64,000 nucleotides of DNA from Blastochloris sulfoviridis (GCF_008630065.1 NZ_VWPL01000020.1:1-64000); one strand, 5' to 3'. Numbered from the stretch's first letter, positions 52,985 to 62,605 are shown. Made by a program: numbers and translations. The notes: generated by a model from the sequence alone, not told the origin.

Positions 52985-53749
52985 TCAGCGCTGCAGGGTC
53001 AGCGTGCTGGACAGGCCGCCGTCGATCACCAGCGTCTGGCCGGTGAGCGCCCCGGCCGGCGGCGACAGCAGGAAGGCGACGAGCCCCGCCACCTCGTCCG
53101 GCTTGACGAAGCGGCCGAGCGGAATCTGCGCCTCCATCTTCTCGCGGAAGGCGGCGTAGGGCGCCAGCATGTCGGTGTCGACGAAGCCCGGCGCAATCAC
53201 ATTGACGGTGATGCCGCGCCGGGCGCTTTCCGTCGCCAGCGTCTGGGCGTAGCCGATCATCGCCGCCTTCGAGCCGGCATAGGGCGCGTTGCCCTGGCTG
53301 CCGCGCAAGGCCGCGATCGAGCCGATGCCGACGATGCGCCCGGCCCGCGCCCGCATCATGCCGCGCACCACCGCCTTGGCGAGCCGGGTGAACGACCAGT
53401 AGTTCACCTGCATCAGCACCTCGGCCTTGTCCTGGTCCATCATCGCCGCCAGCGTGTCGTAGGGCATGCCGGCATTGTGGACGAAGCCGAAATAGCTCTC
53501 GTCGGCGACCGCTGAGGCGACCGCCTCGACCGCCGCCCGGTCCGTGAGGTCGAGCGCGCGCGTCTCGAAGCTCTGGCCTGGGTGGGCGGCCTTGAGCTCG
53601 GCGACGAGCGCGTCCGCCTCGGCGCTGGCCGAGCGGTAGGTGAAGGTGACGTCGAACCCGGCCTGGGCCAGCGCCCGCACGCTGGCGGCGCCGACGCCGC
53701 GGCCGCCGCCGGTGAGCAGAATGCGGCGGCTTTTCGCAGCTTCGGCCAT
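52985..53749 (-). CDS. SDR 3-oxoacyl-ACP reductase (FabG-like)
   Basis: The 254-residue classical SDR has the cofactor motif TGGGRGVG, NAG (VHNAGMP), catalytic Ser in GIGSIAAL, YAGSK with Tyr and Lys, and the terminal GQTLVIDGGL. ATG 53749 overlaps the upstream FabF stop (TGATG), with GGAG 9 nt before. By context it supplies the ketoreduction step of the cluster. The published rhizobial clusters, as I recall, lack a dedicated reductase here. Confidence 0.9.
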   Translation of the reverse strand: MAEAAKSRRILLTGGGRGVGAASVRALAQAGFDVTFTYRSASAEADALVAELKAAHPGQSFETRALDLTDRAAVEAVASAVADESYFGFVHNAGMPYDTLAAMMDQDKAEVLMQVNYWSFTRLAKAVVRGMMRARAGRIVGIGSIAALRGSQGNAPYAGSKAAMIGYAQTLATESARRGITVNVIAPGFVDTDMLAPYAAFREKMEAQIPLGRFVKPDEVAGLVAFLLSPPAGALTGQTLVIDGGLSSTLTLQR

Positions 53750-55032
53750 CACGCCGGCTCCCGCGCCAGCACCAGGCAGACGTTCTGGCCGCCGAAGCCG
53801 AACGAGTTCGACAGCACCCGCGCCACCTCGGCATCGCGGGCGACGTTCGGCACCACGTCGAGCGGGATCGCCGGATCGGGAACCTTGTAGTTGATGGTCG
53901 GCGGGATGCGGCTGTTGACCATGGTGAGGATCGAGAACACCGTCTCGATGGCGCCGGCCGCCGATAGCGTGTGGCCGACCATCGACTTGTTGGACGACAC
54001 CGGCAGCGCCTTGAGCAGATCGCCGAACACGGCGTTCATCGAGTTGTATTCCATCTTGTCGTTTTCCGGCGTGCCGGTGCCGTGGGCGTTGACATGATCG
54101 ATCGCCTCCGGCCCGACGCTGGCATCGGCCAGCGCGTTCCGGATGCAGCCGATCACCGGCTTGCCGTCCGGCGAGGCGCGGGTGCGGTGGAACGAATCGG
54201 CGAGCTCGCCCACGCCCTCGACAATGCCGAGGATGCGCGCACCCCGCGCGATCGCCGCGTCATAGTCCTCCAGCACCAGAGCGGCGGCGCCTTCGGCCAT
54301 CACGAAGCCGTCGCGGTTCTTGGAGAAGGGCTTGGAAGCCTCCTCAGGCGGCTCGTTGGCGGTCGACAGCGCCGACAGCAGCGAGAATCGCACCAGCGAT
54401 TCGAGGTTCACCGTGGCGTCGGTGCCGACGCAGAGCGCAGCCCGTGTCTCGCCGCGGCGGATGGCCTCGACGCCGAGCTGGATCGCCGAGGCGCCGGAGG
54501 CGCAGGCGGTCGACAGCGTGATCGGCGAGCCCTGGGTGCCGAACCGCTCGGCGACATGGTCGGCGACCGAGCCGAACAGGAAGCGCTCGCCCCAGGCGCG
54601 GAACTTCCCCGTCGCGGCGCCGGCCAGGAGCGTGGCGTAGGTGACCGGTTCGGCCGTCGGTCCCGCGGCCAGCACCGCCTCGCGCTGCTCCCACTCGGTC
54701 TCGACCGGCGGCATCGCCAGGAACAGCGGGCCGGGGAAGTAGCCCTTGCGGCCGATGGCCGCCTCGGCCAGGGCCTCCTCGACCGCGACATGGGCGAGGC
54801 GCTCGGTCAGCTCGGCGGCGCAGAACGGCTCGGCCGGGATGAAGTCGATGGTGCCGGCGACGGTGGTCTTGAGCCCGTCCAGCGGAAAGCGCTTGATGGT
54901 CGAAAGGCCCGATTTGCCGGCCATGATGGCCGCCCAGTTGTCGGCCTTGCCAATTCCGAGCGAGGTCACCACGCCCATGCCGGTGATGGCGACCACCGGC
55001 CGGCCCTGCCTGTCGCGACGTTCGCCAGCCAT
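53749..55032 (-). CDS. Beta-ketoacyl-ACP synthase, FabF1XL type
   Basis: The 427-residue KAS II-like thiolase-fold enzyme has an intact catalytic triad: Cys177 in STACASG, His317 in NAHGTGT and His354 in SMVGHTLSAAG. It elongates acyl chains, here presumably to about C28 on the specialised ACP. It is encoded 155 bp after the FabF2-like gene in the same direction; the gap contains a ccgaaaaccccgtctgcgaa repeat fragment. Confidence 0.92.
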   Translation of the reverse strand: MAGERRDRQGRPVVAITGMGVVTSLGIGKADNWAAIMAGKSGLSTIKRFPLDGLKTTVAGTIDFIPAEPFCAAELTERLAHVAVEEALAEAAIGRKGYFPGPLFLAMPPVETEWEQREAVLAAGPTAEPVTYATLLAGAATGKFRAWGERFLFGSVADHVAERFGTQGSPITLSTACASGASAIQLGVEAIRRGETRAALCVGTDATVNLESLVRFSLLSALSTANEPPEEASKPFSKNRDGFVMAEGAAALVLEDYDAAIARGARILGIVEGVGELADSFHRTRASPDGKPVIGCIRNALADASVGPEAIDHVNAHGTGTPENDKMEYNSMNAVFGDLLKALPVSSNKSMVGHTLSAAGAIETVFSILTMVNSRIPPTINYKVPDPAIPLDVVPNVARDAEVARVLSNSFGFGGQNVCLVLAREPA

Positions 55033-55187
55033 GTCCTGATCCTCGCTTTGCGATTTCGTTCAATGATACGATCTCCGGCTGATCAAGCCGGAGCTTCGTA
55101 TTCCACTCGCCGAAAACCCCGTCTGCGAACAAGGATATTTCGGCGAGTCCGCTACCGGTATCCCGAAGGGACCAACCGGAGCCCGTC

Positions 55188-56378
55188 TCAGTCGACCGCC
55201 TCGACCAGCGCCGCCGCCTCGCCCCGCCAGTGCCCGACGGAGGTCACCGCCATCTGCCTGAGCGGCCCGGTGAACGGCGCCTCGATGGCGTCACTTCCGA
55301 AGGGCGCGAAGAGCGCGCCCTTCGACAGGGCAATCGCCGCCAGCGCGACGTTGGCCGGGAACTGCGACTCGATCCCCGCGCCGATCAGGCTCGCGGTCGC
55401 CCGAACCGGCAGGCCGCGCCCGGCGAGCGCCGCGCGCTCCTCGCTGGTCGCGGTCTCCGTGCCGACCGCACCGGACAGGATCGCCGACGAGGCCGGGTCG
55501 AGCGGGCCGAGCGCATCGAGATGGCCGCTGATCGACGCCGCCACGTCGCCCGCATTGCGCCGCGAGCGGCCGGACTGCACCGCCGCGAGCCTGGCGAACG
55601 GCTTGGCGCCGCGCGCCAGCGCGTGGGCCTTCTCCTCCAGCACCAGGAACGCCGCCATCGAGCCCAGCGCCAGCCCGCCGCCGCGCGCCGCCCGCTCCCA
55701 CACCGGGGCATAGGCGCCGTGCAGCAGCGCGCCGCCGAGCTCGAACAGGAGCAGCATGTCCTCGCGCTCGGCATTGAACGCGCCGCCGACCAGGAAGATG
55801 TCGCCGGTGCCGCCGATCAGGCGCGACAGCGCGATGCGGACGGCATCGACGCCCGAGGCCTCCTCGCCCATGAAGGTGCGCGACGAGCCGACCACGCCGT
55901 GGACGATCGAGATGTTGCCGGCGAGCAGGTTCGAGAGCTGGGCGAGAAACAGCGTCGGCCTGAGGTCGCCCATCAGCCGGTCGTTGAGGAACCGCCCCTT
56001 GGACTCGGCGGTGCGCAGGCCGTCGAGGATCTTGATGTCGACGGAATTGTCGCGCTCGCCGCCGCCGGCGGCGACGATCATGTGGGTCCGCGACAGGATC
56101 TCGGTGTTGCCCTTGATCCCCGCGCTCTCCAGCGCCAGGCCGGCTGTGTAGGTGCCGTAGCGCTGCCACGGCTCCATCTGCCGCTGATCGCCCCGTTTGG
56201 GGATCTGCTTGTCGAGATCGAGCGGCGCCATCGGATGGACCGGGTAGGGCGCGAACCGGGTCTCGTCGACCGTGGGGCCGGCGCCGCTGGTGAGCGCCGT
56301 GTAGTGGGCCTCCAGTCCTTCGCCGAGCGAAGAAACCAGCCCGATGCCGGTGATCCAGGCTTCGCGGCGATCAGGCAT
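55188..56378 (-). CDS. KAS homologue without catalytic residues (FabF2XL, chain-length-factor-like)
   Basis: The 396-residue protein has the KAS fold (ITGIGLVSSLGEGLEAHYTAL at the N-terminus, LGSMAAFLVLEEKAHAL). However, the nucleophile region reads IVHGVVGSSRTFMGEEASG, with Ser165/166 and no Cys, and neither the NAHGTGT nor the GHTLSAAG histidine motif is present. It therefore resembles chain-length factors that dimerise with an active KAS. It overlaps fabZ by 8 bp. It likely pairs with the FabF1-type enzyme downstream to set product length. Confidence 0.88.
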   Translation of the reverse strand: MPDRREAWITGIGLVSSLGEGLEAHYTALTSGAGPTVDETRFAPYPVHPMAPLDLDKQIPKRGDQRQMEPWQRYGTYTAGLALESAGIKGNTEILSRTHMIVAAGGGERDNSVDIKILDGLRTAESKGRFLNDRLMGDLRPTLFLAQLSNLLAGNISIVHGVVGSSRTFMGEEASGVDAVRIALSRLIGGTGDIFLVGGAFNAEREDMLLLFELGGALLHGAYAPVWERAARGGGLALGSMAAFLVLEEKAHALARGAKPFARLAAVQSGRSRRNAGDVAASISGHLDALGPLDPASSAILSGAVGTETATSEERAALAGRGLPVRATASLIGAGIESQFPANVALAAIALSKGALFAPFGSDAIEAPFTGPLRQMAVTSVGHWRGEAAALVEAVD

Positions 56379-56859
56379 TGTTGGCCTCGGGTGACTCTAG
56401 GGCGGCGAAGGGGAAGGAGAGGCGGGCCGCACGGTCCATCACCATCGCCTTGAAAGCGTCGTTCAGGAACGGCATCAGCCGCATGCTGAGCTCGGAATCG
56501 CACACCGTCTTGCCGCCGGCCAAGACCTGGCAGCGCAGCCGGGTGAAGCCGGACCCTTCGTGCAGGAGCTGGCCGTGGCCCTCAAGCAGGGTTCCCGGCG
56601 TCACGAAGGTGCGCAGCTTCACCTCCTTGAAGCCGGCGAGGAACGCCATGCGGGTGAAGTTGAGCTTGGCCATCGACAGCCAGCCGCAGGTCTGGGCCAT
56701 GGTTTCGCAGAGCAGCACCCCGGGCATCAGCGGATAGCCCGGGAAATGCCCCTCGAACACGGTGCTTTCATGCGGCACGACCGCCTCGGTCCGGATGGTG
56801 CCGGCCGAGAGGTCGATGTCGATGATTCGGTCGATCAGTTCGAAGTACTCAAGACGCAC
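56371..56859 (-). CDS. 3-hydroxyacyl-ACP dehydratase, FabZXL type
   Basis: The 162-residue hotdog dehydratase has active-site FEGHFPGYPLMPGVLLCETM (catalytic His and Glu). It lies between the ACP gene (39 bp upstream) and the FabF2-like gene (8-bp overlap). It dehydrates 3-hydroxyacyl-ACP during chain elongation. Confidence 0.92.
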   Translation of the reverse strand: MRLEYFELIDRIIDIDLSAGTIRTEAVVPHESTVFEGHFPGYPLMPGVLLCETMAQTCGWLSMAKLNFTRMAFLAGFKEVKLRTFVTPGTLLEGHGQLLHEGSGFTRLRCQVLAGGKTVCDSELSMRLMPFLNDAFKAMVMDRAARLSFPFAALESPEANNA

Positions 56860-56898
56860 GTTGGGGGCCTCAGTCGCCGGCGCCGGTCAAGCGCTCGA

Positions 56899-57180
56899 TC
56901 ATGCCCCCTTGGCCTTGATCAGATCGTCGATCCGCGCACAAAGATTTTCGAGCACGAAATACTGTTCCGTGGAAGCCTTGCCTTCGTTGACTTCCTGCGT
57001 CCACTGCTCAAGCGGCAACTTGATGCCGAAGGCCTTGTCGATCGCAAAGGCGATGTCAAGAAAATCAAGACTGTCGATGCCGAGATCGTCAATGGCGTGG
57101 CTCTGCGCCGTGATCTTCTCGCGCGGAATGTCGCAGGTTTCAGAAATGATATTTGCGACGGTATCGAATGTGGAAGACAT
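56899..57180 (-). CDS. acpXL: Specialised acyl carrier protein AcpXL
   Basis: The 93-residue ACP starts at ATG 57180 ([12 protein letters not shown]). The phosphopantetheine site is [15 protein letters not shown], and the fold continues [20 protein letters not shown], longer than housekeeping AcpP (about 78). AcpXL carries the very-long-chain acyl group destined for lipid A. It is the first gene of the minus-strand cluster. Confidence 0.93.
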   Translation of the reverse strand: MSSTFDTVANIISETCDIPREKITAQSHAIDDLGIDSLDFLDIAFAIDKAFGIKLPLEQWTQEVNEGKASTEQYFVLENLCARIDDLIKAKGA

Positions 57181-57507
57181 CTCGCAACCTTGCTCTTTAA
57201 AGGGAGCGAACGGCACTCCGGCCGCACCATAGGCCGTTTCGGACCGCTACGGCCCCAGGTGGAAGCCCCGAATGTGGCGACCCTCTTACCGGGTTGGCCG
57301 CACGAGTTCAATGGCGCTTAAGTCGTCCAAGGGTAGCGCAAATCCAATCTCCATTCTCGCTCGCTTATTGGTTTCGGCCGCAAATTCGGGAATGATCATC
57401 CGAGAATCAGGGAGTGACGGGGTGGTGATCCACGCGGCCGGCCATGTCGGTCCGAGAGCACCGGGCGTTTTCGTCGCGAGGGCGGCTGTCCACCGGCGGA
57501 GCGTGCG
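57181..57507. other. Divergent promoter region acpXL / hyf-like operon
   Basis: This 327-bp gap separates the two divergent operons. No gene is supported, and no clear FNR or sigma-54 site (TGGC-N8-TTGC) was found. Confidence 0.5.
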
Positions 57508-59520
57508 GTGAGCCTGTTTGTGCTCCATGTGAGCCTCACCTTCGGCCTGCTGCTCGCGGCTGCCGCCGCAGGCGTGGTGGGGCTGCGCCGCCAGGGGGCC
57601 TCGGACGTCGTCTATGGGCTCTCCGCCCTGGCCGCCGCGGGCGGCGCCGGATTTGCCGTTGTCCACGGATTTCTTGGCGAGTCGCCTGCCGCGCTGGCGC
57701 TGCCCGGCGGGCTGCCGGGGGTCGGCATCAGGCTGCGAATCGATTCGCTGAGCCTTGTCTTCCTGGTGGTGGTGAATGCGGTGGCGGCTCTCGTCAGCCT
57801 CTATGCGGTTGGCTACGGCCGCCACGAGCACCCCGGCCGGGTGCTGGCGCTCTATCCGCTGTTCCTGATCGGCATGAACGTGGTGCTGATCGCCGACGAC
57901 GCCTTCACCTTCCTGATCGGCTGGGAGTTCATGTCGCTGGCGTCCTGGGGCATGGTGGCGGCCCGCCACGAGGATCCCGAAGCGCGCCGCGCCGCCCACC
58001 TCTATCTGCTGATGGCCTGCGGCGGGGCGTTCGCGCTGCTGTTCGCCTTCGGCGTGCTGGCCGGGCACGCCGGCGACTATGCGTTCGCCGCCATTCGCGC
58101 CCGCACCCTGACCGGCTGGATGCCGGAGCTGGCGCTGGTGCTGATCCTGATCGGCACCGGCTCCAAGGCCGGTCTCGTGCCGCTGCACGTCTGGCTGCCG
58201 CTCGCTCACCCGGCCGCGCCGAGCCACGTCTCGGCGCTGATGTCGGGGGTGATGACCAAGGTTGCCATTTACGGCACCATCCGCTTGGTGTTCGACCTGA
58301 TGCCGACGCCGCAATGGTATTGGGCTCTGCCGTTCCTGTTCGCCGGCATCTCCACCGCGCTGATCGGCCTGCTGCAGGCGCTGGTGGAGCGCGACCTCAA
58401 GCGGCTGCTGGCGTTCTCGACCATCGAGAACATCGGCATCATCTATGTGGCGCTCGGGCTGGCGGTGGCGTTCACCGCGACGCACCTCGCCGCACCGGCG
58501 GCGGTGGCGCTCACCGCGGCGCTGTTTCACGTCGCCAACCACGCGGTGATGAAGAGCCTGATGTTCTGCGGCGCCGGGGCGGTGCTGCACGCGGCCCACT
58601 CCAAGGATCTCGAAAAGCTCGGCGGCCTGTTCAACCGCATGCCGGCGACCGGCGCGCTGATGCTGATCGGTGCCGCCGCCATCTCGGCGCTGCCGCCGCT
58701 CAACGGCTTCGCCTCGGAGTGGATGGTGTTCCAGGCGATCCTGGCCAGCCCGGCGCTGCCGGTGGAGGGCCTGCGCTTCCTGGTGCCGGCGGTCGGCGCG
58801 GTGCTGGCGCTGGTGGCGGCGCTGGCCGCCGCCTGCTTCGTGCGTGCCTATGGCATCGCCTTCCTCGGCCGGCCACGCTCGCCGGAGGCGGCGGCCGCCC
58901 ACGAGGTCGACCGCGTGTCGCTCGCCGCCATGGCGCTGATGGCGGGCCTGTGCATCGCCGGCGGCGTGCTGGCGCCGCTGGTGGTCGAGGCGCTGCGGCC
59001 GGCGACCCTGCAGCTTGTCAATGCCGGCCTGCCGGCGCAGGCGGGGCCGGTGCCGCTGACGCTGACACCGTTCGATGGCACGCGCTCCACCTATAACGGC
59101 TTCATGATCGCCGTCTTTCTTCTGGTGTCGTCGTTCCTGGCGTCCTGGGGAGTGCACCGCATCGCCACGCGCGCCACCCGCCGCGCCCCGGCCTGGGACT
59201 GCGGCTTCCCCGATGCGTCCCCCGCCACCCAGTACACGGCGTCGAGTCTCGGCCAGCCGATTCGCCGGGTGTTCGGCCCGATCGCCCTGCGCGTGCGCCA
59301 GCAGATCGCCATGCCGCCGCCCGGCAGCACGGCGCCCGCCGAGTTCCGCCTGTCGATGACCGATCCGGTGTGGTCGCTATTCTACGTGCCGCTCGCGCGC
59401 CTCGTCGAACTCCTGTCGTGGCAGTTCAACATCCTGCAATTCCTCACCATCCGCCGCTATCTGACCTTGATGTTCGCGGCGCTGGTGCTGCTTCTCGTCG
59501 TGGTGGTGCTGTGGCGATGA
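57508..59520 (+). CDS. hyfB: HyfB-like proton-pumping subunit (complex I antiporter family)
   Basis: GGAG 8 nt before GTG 57508 supports the start (670 aa). It is a NuoL/HyfB-type protein with about 15 spans. Pump residues typical of the family are visible: the Glu in FLIGWEFMSLASW, the Lys in GTGSKAGLVPLHVWLPLAHP, the Lys in HAVMKSLMFCGAGAV, and LPPLNGFASEWMVFQ. The C-terminal part includes the HyfB-specific WDCGFPDASPATQYTASSLG. It begins the operon. Downstream genes overlap or nearly abut (4 bp, 2 bp, 4 bp, 4 bp). Confidence 0.92.
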   Translation: MSLFVLHVSLTFGLLLAAAAAGVVGLRRQGASDVVYGLSALAAAGGAGFAVVHGFLGESPAALALPGGLPGVGIRLRIDSLSLVFLVVVNAVAALVSLYAVGYGRHEHPGRVLALYPLFLIGMNVVLIADDAFTFLIGWEFMSLASWGMVAARHEDPEARRAAHLYLLMACGGAFALLFAFGVLAGHAGDYAFAAIRARTLTGWMPELALVLILIGTGSKAGLVPLHVWLPLAHPAAPSHVSALMSGVMTKVAIYGTIRLVFDLMPTPQWYWALPFLFAGISTALIGLLQALVERDLKRLLAFSTIENIGIIYVALGLAVAFTATHLAAPAAVALTAALFHVANHAVMKSLMFCGAGAVLHAAHSKDLEKLGGLFNRMPATGALMLIGAAAISALPPLNGFASEWMVFQAILASPALPVEGLRFLVPAVGAVLALVAALAAACFVRAYGIAFLGRPRSPEAAAAHEVDRVSLAAMALMAGLCIAGGVLAPLVVEALRPATLQLVNAGLPAQAGPVPLTLTPFDGTRSTYNGFMIAVFLLVSSFLASWGVHRIATRATRRAPAWDCGFPDASPATQYTASSLGQPIRRVFGPIALRVRQQIAMPPPGSTAPAEFRLSMTDPVWSLFYVPLARLVELLSWQFNILQFLTIRRYLTLMFAALVLLLVVVVLWR

Positions 59521-60497
59521 CCGGGGATCCCGCGTTGATTGGCCTGTCGCTGCACGAGCTCGTCTGGCAGGGCTGCCAGATGCTGCTGATGCTGGTGATC
59601 GCGCCGGCGCTGGTCGGCCTCATCCGCAAGGTCAAGGCACGCCTTCTCAGCCGCCGCGGCCCGCCGGTCTTCCAGCCCTATCGCGAGCTGTGGCGGCTGA
59701 TGCACAAGGAGGCGGTGGTGGCGGAGACCGCCTCGCCGCTGTTCCGCATGGCGCCCTATGGCCAGTTTGCCGCCACCTGGGTGGCGGCGGCGCTGGTGCC
59801 GAGCTTCGCCACCGGCCTGATGTTCTCCTGGTCTGCCGATCTCATCGCCATCGTCGCGCTGCTCGGTACGGCGCGCTTCATCCTGGCGCTGGCCGGCATG
59901 GATGTCGGCACCGCCTTCGGCGGCATCGGCACCTCGCGCGAGATACTGTTCGCCTCGCTGGCAGAGCCGGCGCTGCTGATGATCACCTTCACCGTGGCGC
60001 TGCTCGCCGGCACCACGCTGCTCTCCGCCATTGCCGACCACCTGCTGCTGCAGCCGGTGGGCCTGCGCATCTCGCTGGCGCTCTGCCTGGTCGCGCTGAT
60101 GGTGGTGGCGCTGACCGAGACCGGCCGCGTCCCGGTCGACAATCCCGCCACCCACCTCGAACTGACCATGGTGCACGAGGCGATGGTGCTGGAATACTCC
60201 GGCCGCCACCTCGCCATGATCGAGTGGGCGGCGGCGCTCAAGCTCACCGCCTACCTGTCGCTGATCGCCTGCCTGTTCGTGCCGTTCGGCATGGCGACCT
60301 CGACCGAGGATCCGGTGGCGATGGCCATCGGGCTCGTCACCTATTTCGCCAAGCTGGTCGGGCTCGGCGTGGCGGTAGCGGTCATCGAGGTGTCGGTGGC
60401 CAAGATGCGGGTGTTCCGGGTCACCGATTTCGTCGGCGGCGCGTTTGCGCTGGCCTCGATGGCGGCGCTCCTGCTGTTCGTGTCGCGAGGGTTCTGA
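59517..60497 (+). CDS. hyfC: HyfC-like membrane subunit (NuoH family)
   Basis: The 326-residue NuoH/HycD-type subunit is the membrane anchor for the peripheral arm. Marks are KARLLSRRGPPVFQPYRELWRL near the N-terminus, GGIGTSRE and the acidic loop ETGRVPVDNPATHLEL followed by EAMVLEYSG, the quinone-site-like loop of complex I. ATG 59517 overlaps the hyfB stop by 4 bp. Confidence 0.92.
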   Translation: MTGDPALIGLSLHELVWQGCQMLLMLVIAPALVGLIRKVKARLLSRRGPPVFQPYRELWRLMHKEAVVAETASPLFRMAPYGQFAATWVAAALVPSFATGLMFSWSADLIAIVALLGTARFILALAGMDVGTAFGGIGTSREILFASLAEPALLMITFTVALLAGTTLLSAIADHLLLQPVGLRISLALCLVALMVVALTETGRVPVDNPATHLELTMVHEAMVLEYSGRHLAMIEWAAALKLTAYLSLIACLFVPFGMATSTEDPVAMAIGLVTYFAKLVGLGVAVAVIEVSVAKMRVFRVTDFVGGAFALASMAALLLFVSRGF

Positions 60498-60499
60498 GA

Positions 60500-61171
60500 A
60501 TGGGCGATTTTGCCTTCGACCTCGCCCATTTGCTCTCCGGCCTCATGGTCGTGGTCAGCATGGTGCTGCTCTATCAGGACCGGCTGACGGCGATGCTCAA
60601 CGTCTTCGCCGCCCACGCCATGCTGCTCGGCGCCGCGGTCGGCTGGCAGGCCGAGGTGCAGGGCGCCGGCCATCTGTGGATCACCGCCGGCATCGCCTTC
60701 GTGTTCAAGGGCATCGTCATCCCGGCCGCGTTGCACGCCATGGTCCGCCGGCTCGGCATCCACCGCGAGATCGAGACGGTGGTCGGCGTCGGCCCGACTT
60801 TGATCGCCGCCCTGGCGCTCACCGCGCTGGCGGTGCTGGTGGTCATGCCGGCCACCGAATACGCCAACCCGCTGGCACGCGAGGATCTCGCCTTCGCCTT
60901 GGCGGTGGTGCTGCTCGGCCTGCTGATGATGATCACCCGGCGCAACGCGGTGAGCCAGATCGTCGGCTTCATGTCGCTGGAGAACGGGCTGATCCTGGCC
61001 GCTGCCGGCGCCAAGGGCATGCCGCTGGTGGTGGAGGTGTCGGTCGCCTTCTCGGTGCTGATCGCCTTCATCGTGTTCGGCGTGTTCGTCTTCCGCATCC
61101 GCGAGCGCTTCGACACCGTCGACATCGGCACCCTCGAACGCTACCGCGGCGAACAGCAGGACGGCGCATGA
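60500..61171 (+). CDS. hyfE: HyfE-like membrane subunit
   Basis: The 223-residue HyfE protein has a NuoK-like part in its second half (RNAVSQIVGFMSLENGLILAAA with the conserved Glu). About six spans are seen, and the C-terminus FDTVDIGTLERYRGE is cytoplasmic. GAGGG lies upstream of ATG 60500. HyfE is characteristic of hydrogenase-4-type complexes as opposed to Hyc-type, and also of their non-hydrogenase relatives. Confidence 0.9.
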   Translation: MGDFAFDLAHLLSGLMVVVSMVLLYQDRLTAMLNVFAAHAMLLGAAVGWQAEVQGAGHLWITAGIAFVFKGIVIPAALHAMVRRLGIHREIETVVGVGPTLIAALALTALAVLVVMPATEYANPLAREDLAFALAVVLLGLLMMITRRNAVSQIVGFMSLENGLILAAAGAKGMPLVVEVSVAFSVLIAFIVFGVFVFRIRERFDTVDIGTLERYRGEQQDGA

Positions 61172-62601
61172 CCCCCCTCATAGCCGTCCTTTGCGTTCCG
61201 TCCTTCGCGGTGGCGGTTCTCGTGCTCTCCGCCGACTACCGCCTCAGCGCCGGCCTCAACGTCGCCTTCTCGGTGGCGAGCCTTGCCGCGGCGGTGTGGC
61301 TGCTCGTCAGCGGCCCGTTCGTCACCGAGCTGTTCCTGGTCGATGATTTCAACATCTACCTGATCCTGCTCAACGCCTTCATCGGCTGCACCACCGCCAT
61401 CTTCTCGGCCGCCTATATCGGCCACGAACTGGAGACCGGCCGGCTGACGCCGCGCATCCTCGGGCTCTATCACGCCATGTATCAGGCGATGATGGGCGCC
61501 ATGGTGCTGGCGCTGATCTCCAACAATATCGGCCTGATGTGGGTGGGCATCGAGGTCGCCACCGTCTCCACCGTGATGATGGTCGGCATCTACCGCACGC
61601 CGCAGGCGCTGGAGGCGGCCTGGAAATACTTCATCCTGGGCTCGGTCGGCATCGCCCTGGCGTTCCTCGGCACCATCTTCGTCTATGTGGCCGCCGAGCA
61701 GCAGCTCGGCGGCGGCCTCGCCTCGATGGCCTGGACCAACCTCAAGGCCAGCGCCGCGACGCTCGACCCCGGGCTGCTGTCGCTTGCCTTCGTGTTCCTG
61801 CTCATCGGCTACGGCACCAAGGCGGGCCTCGTGCCACTGCACGCCTGGCTGCCGGATGCCCATGCGGAAGGGCCGACGCCGGTCTCGGCGGTGCTGTCCG
61901 GGCTCCTGCTCAATGTCGCGCTTTACGCGCTGCTGCGCTTCAAGATCATCCTCGCCGGCAATCCCGCCACCATTCCGGTCGGCCCGGTGCTGATCGTCAT
62001 GGGGCTGGTGTCGCTGATCTTCGCCGCGGTGATGCTGTACCGGCGCGTCGACATCAAGCGCTTCTTTGCCTACTCCTCGATCGAGCACATGGGCATCGTC
62101 GCCTTCGCCTTCGGCATGGGCGGGCCGCTGGCCAATTTCGCCGGCCTGATGCACATGACCATGCACTCGCTCACCAAGTCGGCGATCTTCTTCGCGGTCG
62201 GCCACATCGCCCAGGTCACGCACTCCCAGCGCTTCGCCGATATTCGCGGCCTGTCGGTCAGCCATCCGGGGCTGGCGGTGGCCTTCGCCTTCGGCGTGCT
62301 GGCGATCGCCGGCCTGCCGCCGTTCGGCGTGTTCGTCAGCGAGTTCCTGGTGGTGTCGTCGAGCTTCGCCCGCCAGCCGCTTCTGGCGGTGCCGCTCGCC
62401 ATCGGCCTTCTCATCGGCTTCGGCGCGCTGATCTGGCGCCTGCAGGACGTGCTGTTCGGCACGCCGAACCCGGCCTACGCGCCGCGGCAGGCCTCGCTGC
62501 TGCCGGTCTATGTCCACATGATCCTCGTCCTCGTCGCCGGCCTGTGGCTGCCCGATCCGGTGCGCCGCTGGTTCGAGACGGTGGCGGCGCAGCTCGGGTG
62601 A
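61168..62601 (+). CDS. hyfF: HyfF-like proton-pumping subunit (complex I antiporter family)
   Basis: The 477-residue NuoN/HyfF-type subunit has about 14 spans. It has the Glu in WVGIEVATVSTV, the Lys in GYGTKAGLVPLHAWLPDAHA, the Lys in HSLTKSAIFFAVGH and LPPFGVFVSEF. ATG 61168 overlaps the hyfE stop by 4 bp. With HyfB it gives the complex two antiporter-like modules, so it should translocate ions. Confidence 0.92.
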   Translation: MTPLIAVLCVPSFAVAVLVLSADYRLSAGLNVAFSVASLAAAVWLLVSGPFVTELFLVDDFNIYLILLNAFIGCTTAIFSAAYIGHELETGRLTPRILGLYHAMYQAMMGAMVLALISNNIGLMWVGIEVATVSTVMMVGIYRTPQALEAAWKYFILGSVGIALAFLGTIFVYVAAEQQLGGGLASMAWTNLKASAATLDPGLLSLAFVFLLIGYGTKAGLVPLHAWLPDAHAEGPTPVSAVLSGLLLNVALYALLRFKIILAGNPATIPVGPVLIVMGLVSLIFAAVMLYRRVDIKRFFAYSSIEHMGIVAFAFGMGGPLANFAGLMHMTMHSLTKSAIFFAVGHIAQVTHSQRFADIRGLSVSHPGLAVAFAFGVLAIAGLPPFGVFVSEFLVVSSSFARQPLLAVPLAIGLLIGFGALIWRLQDVLFGTPNPAYAPRQASLLPVYVHMILVLVAGLWLPDPVRRWFETVAAQLG

Positions 62602-62605
62602 CGCA

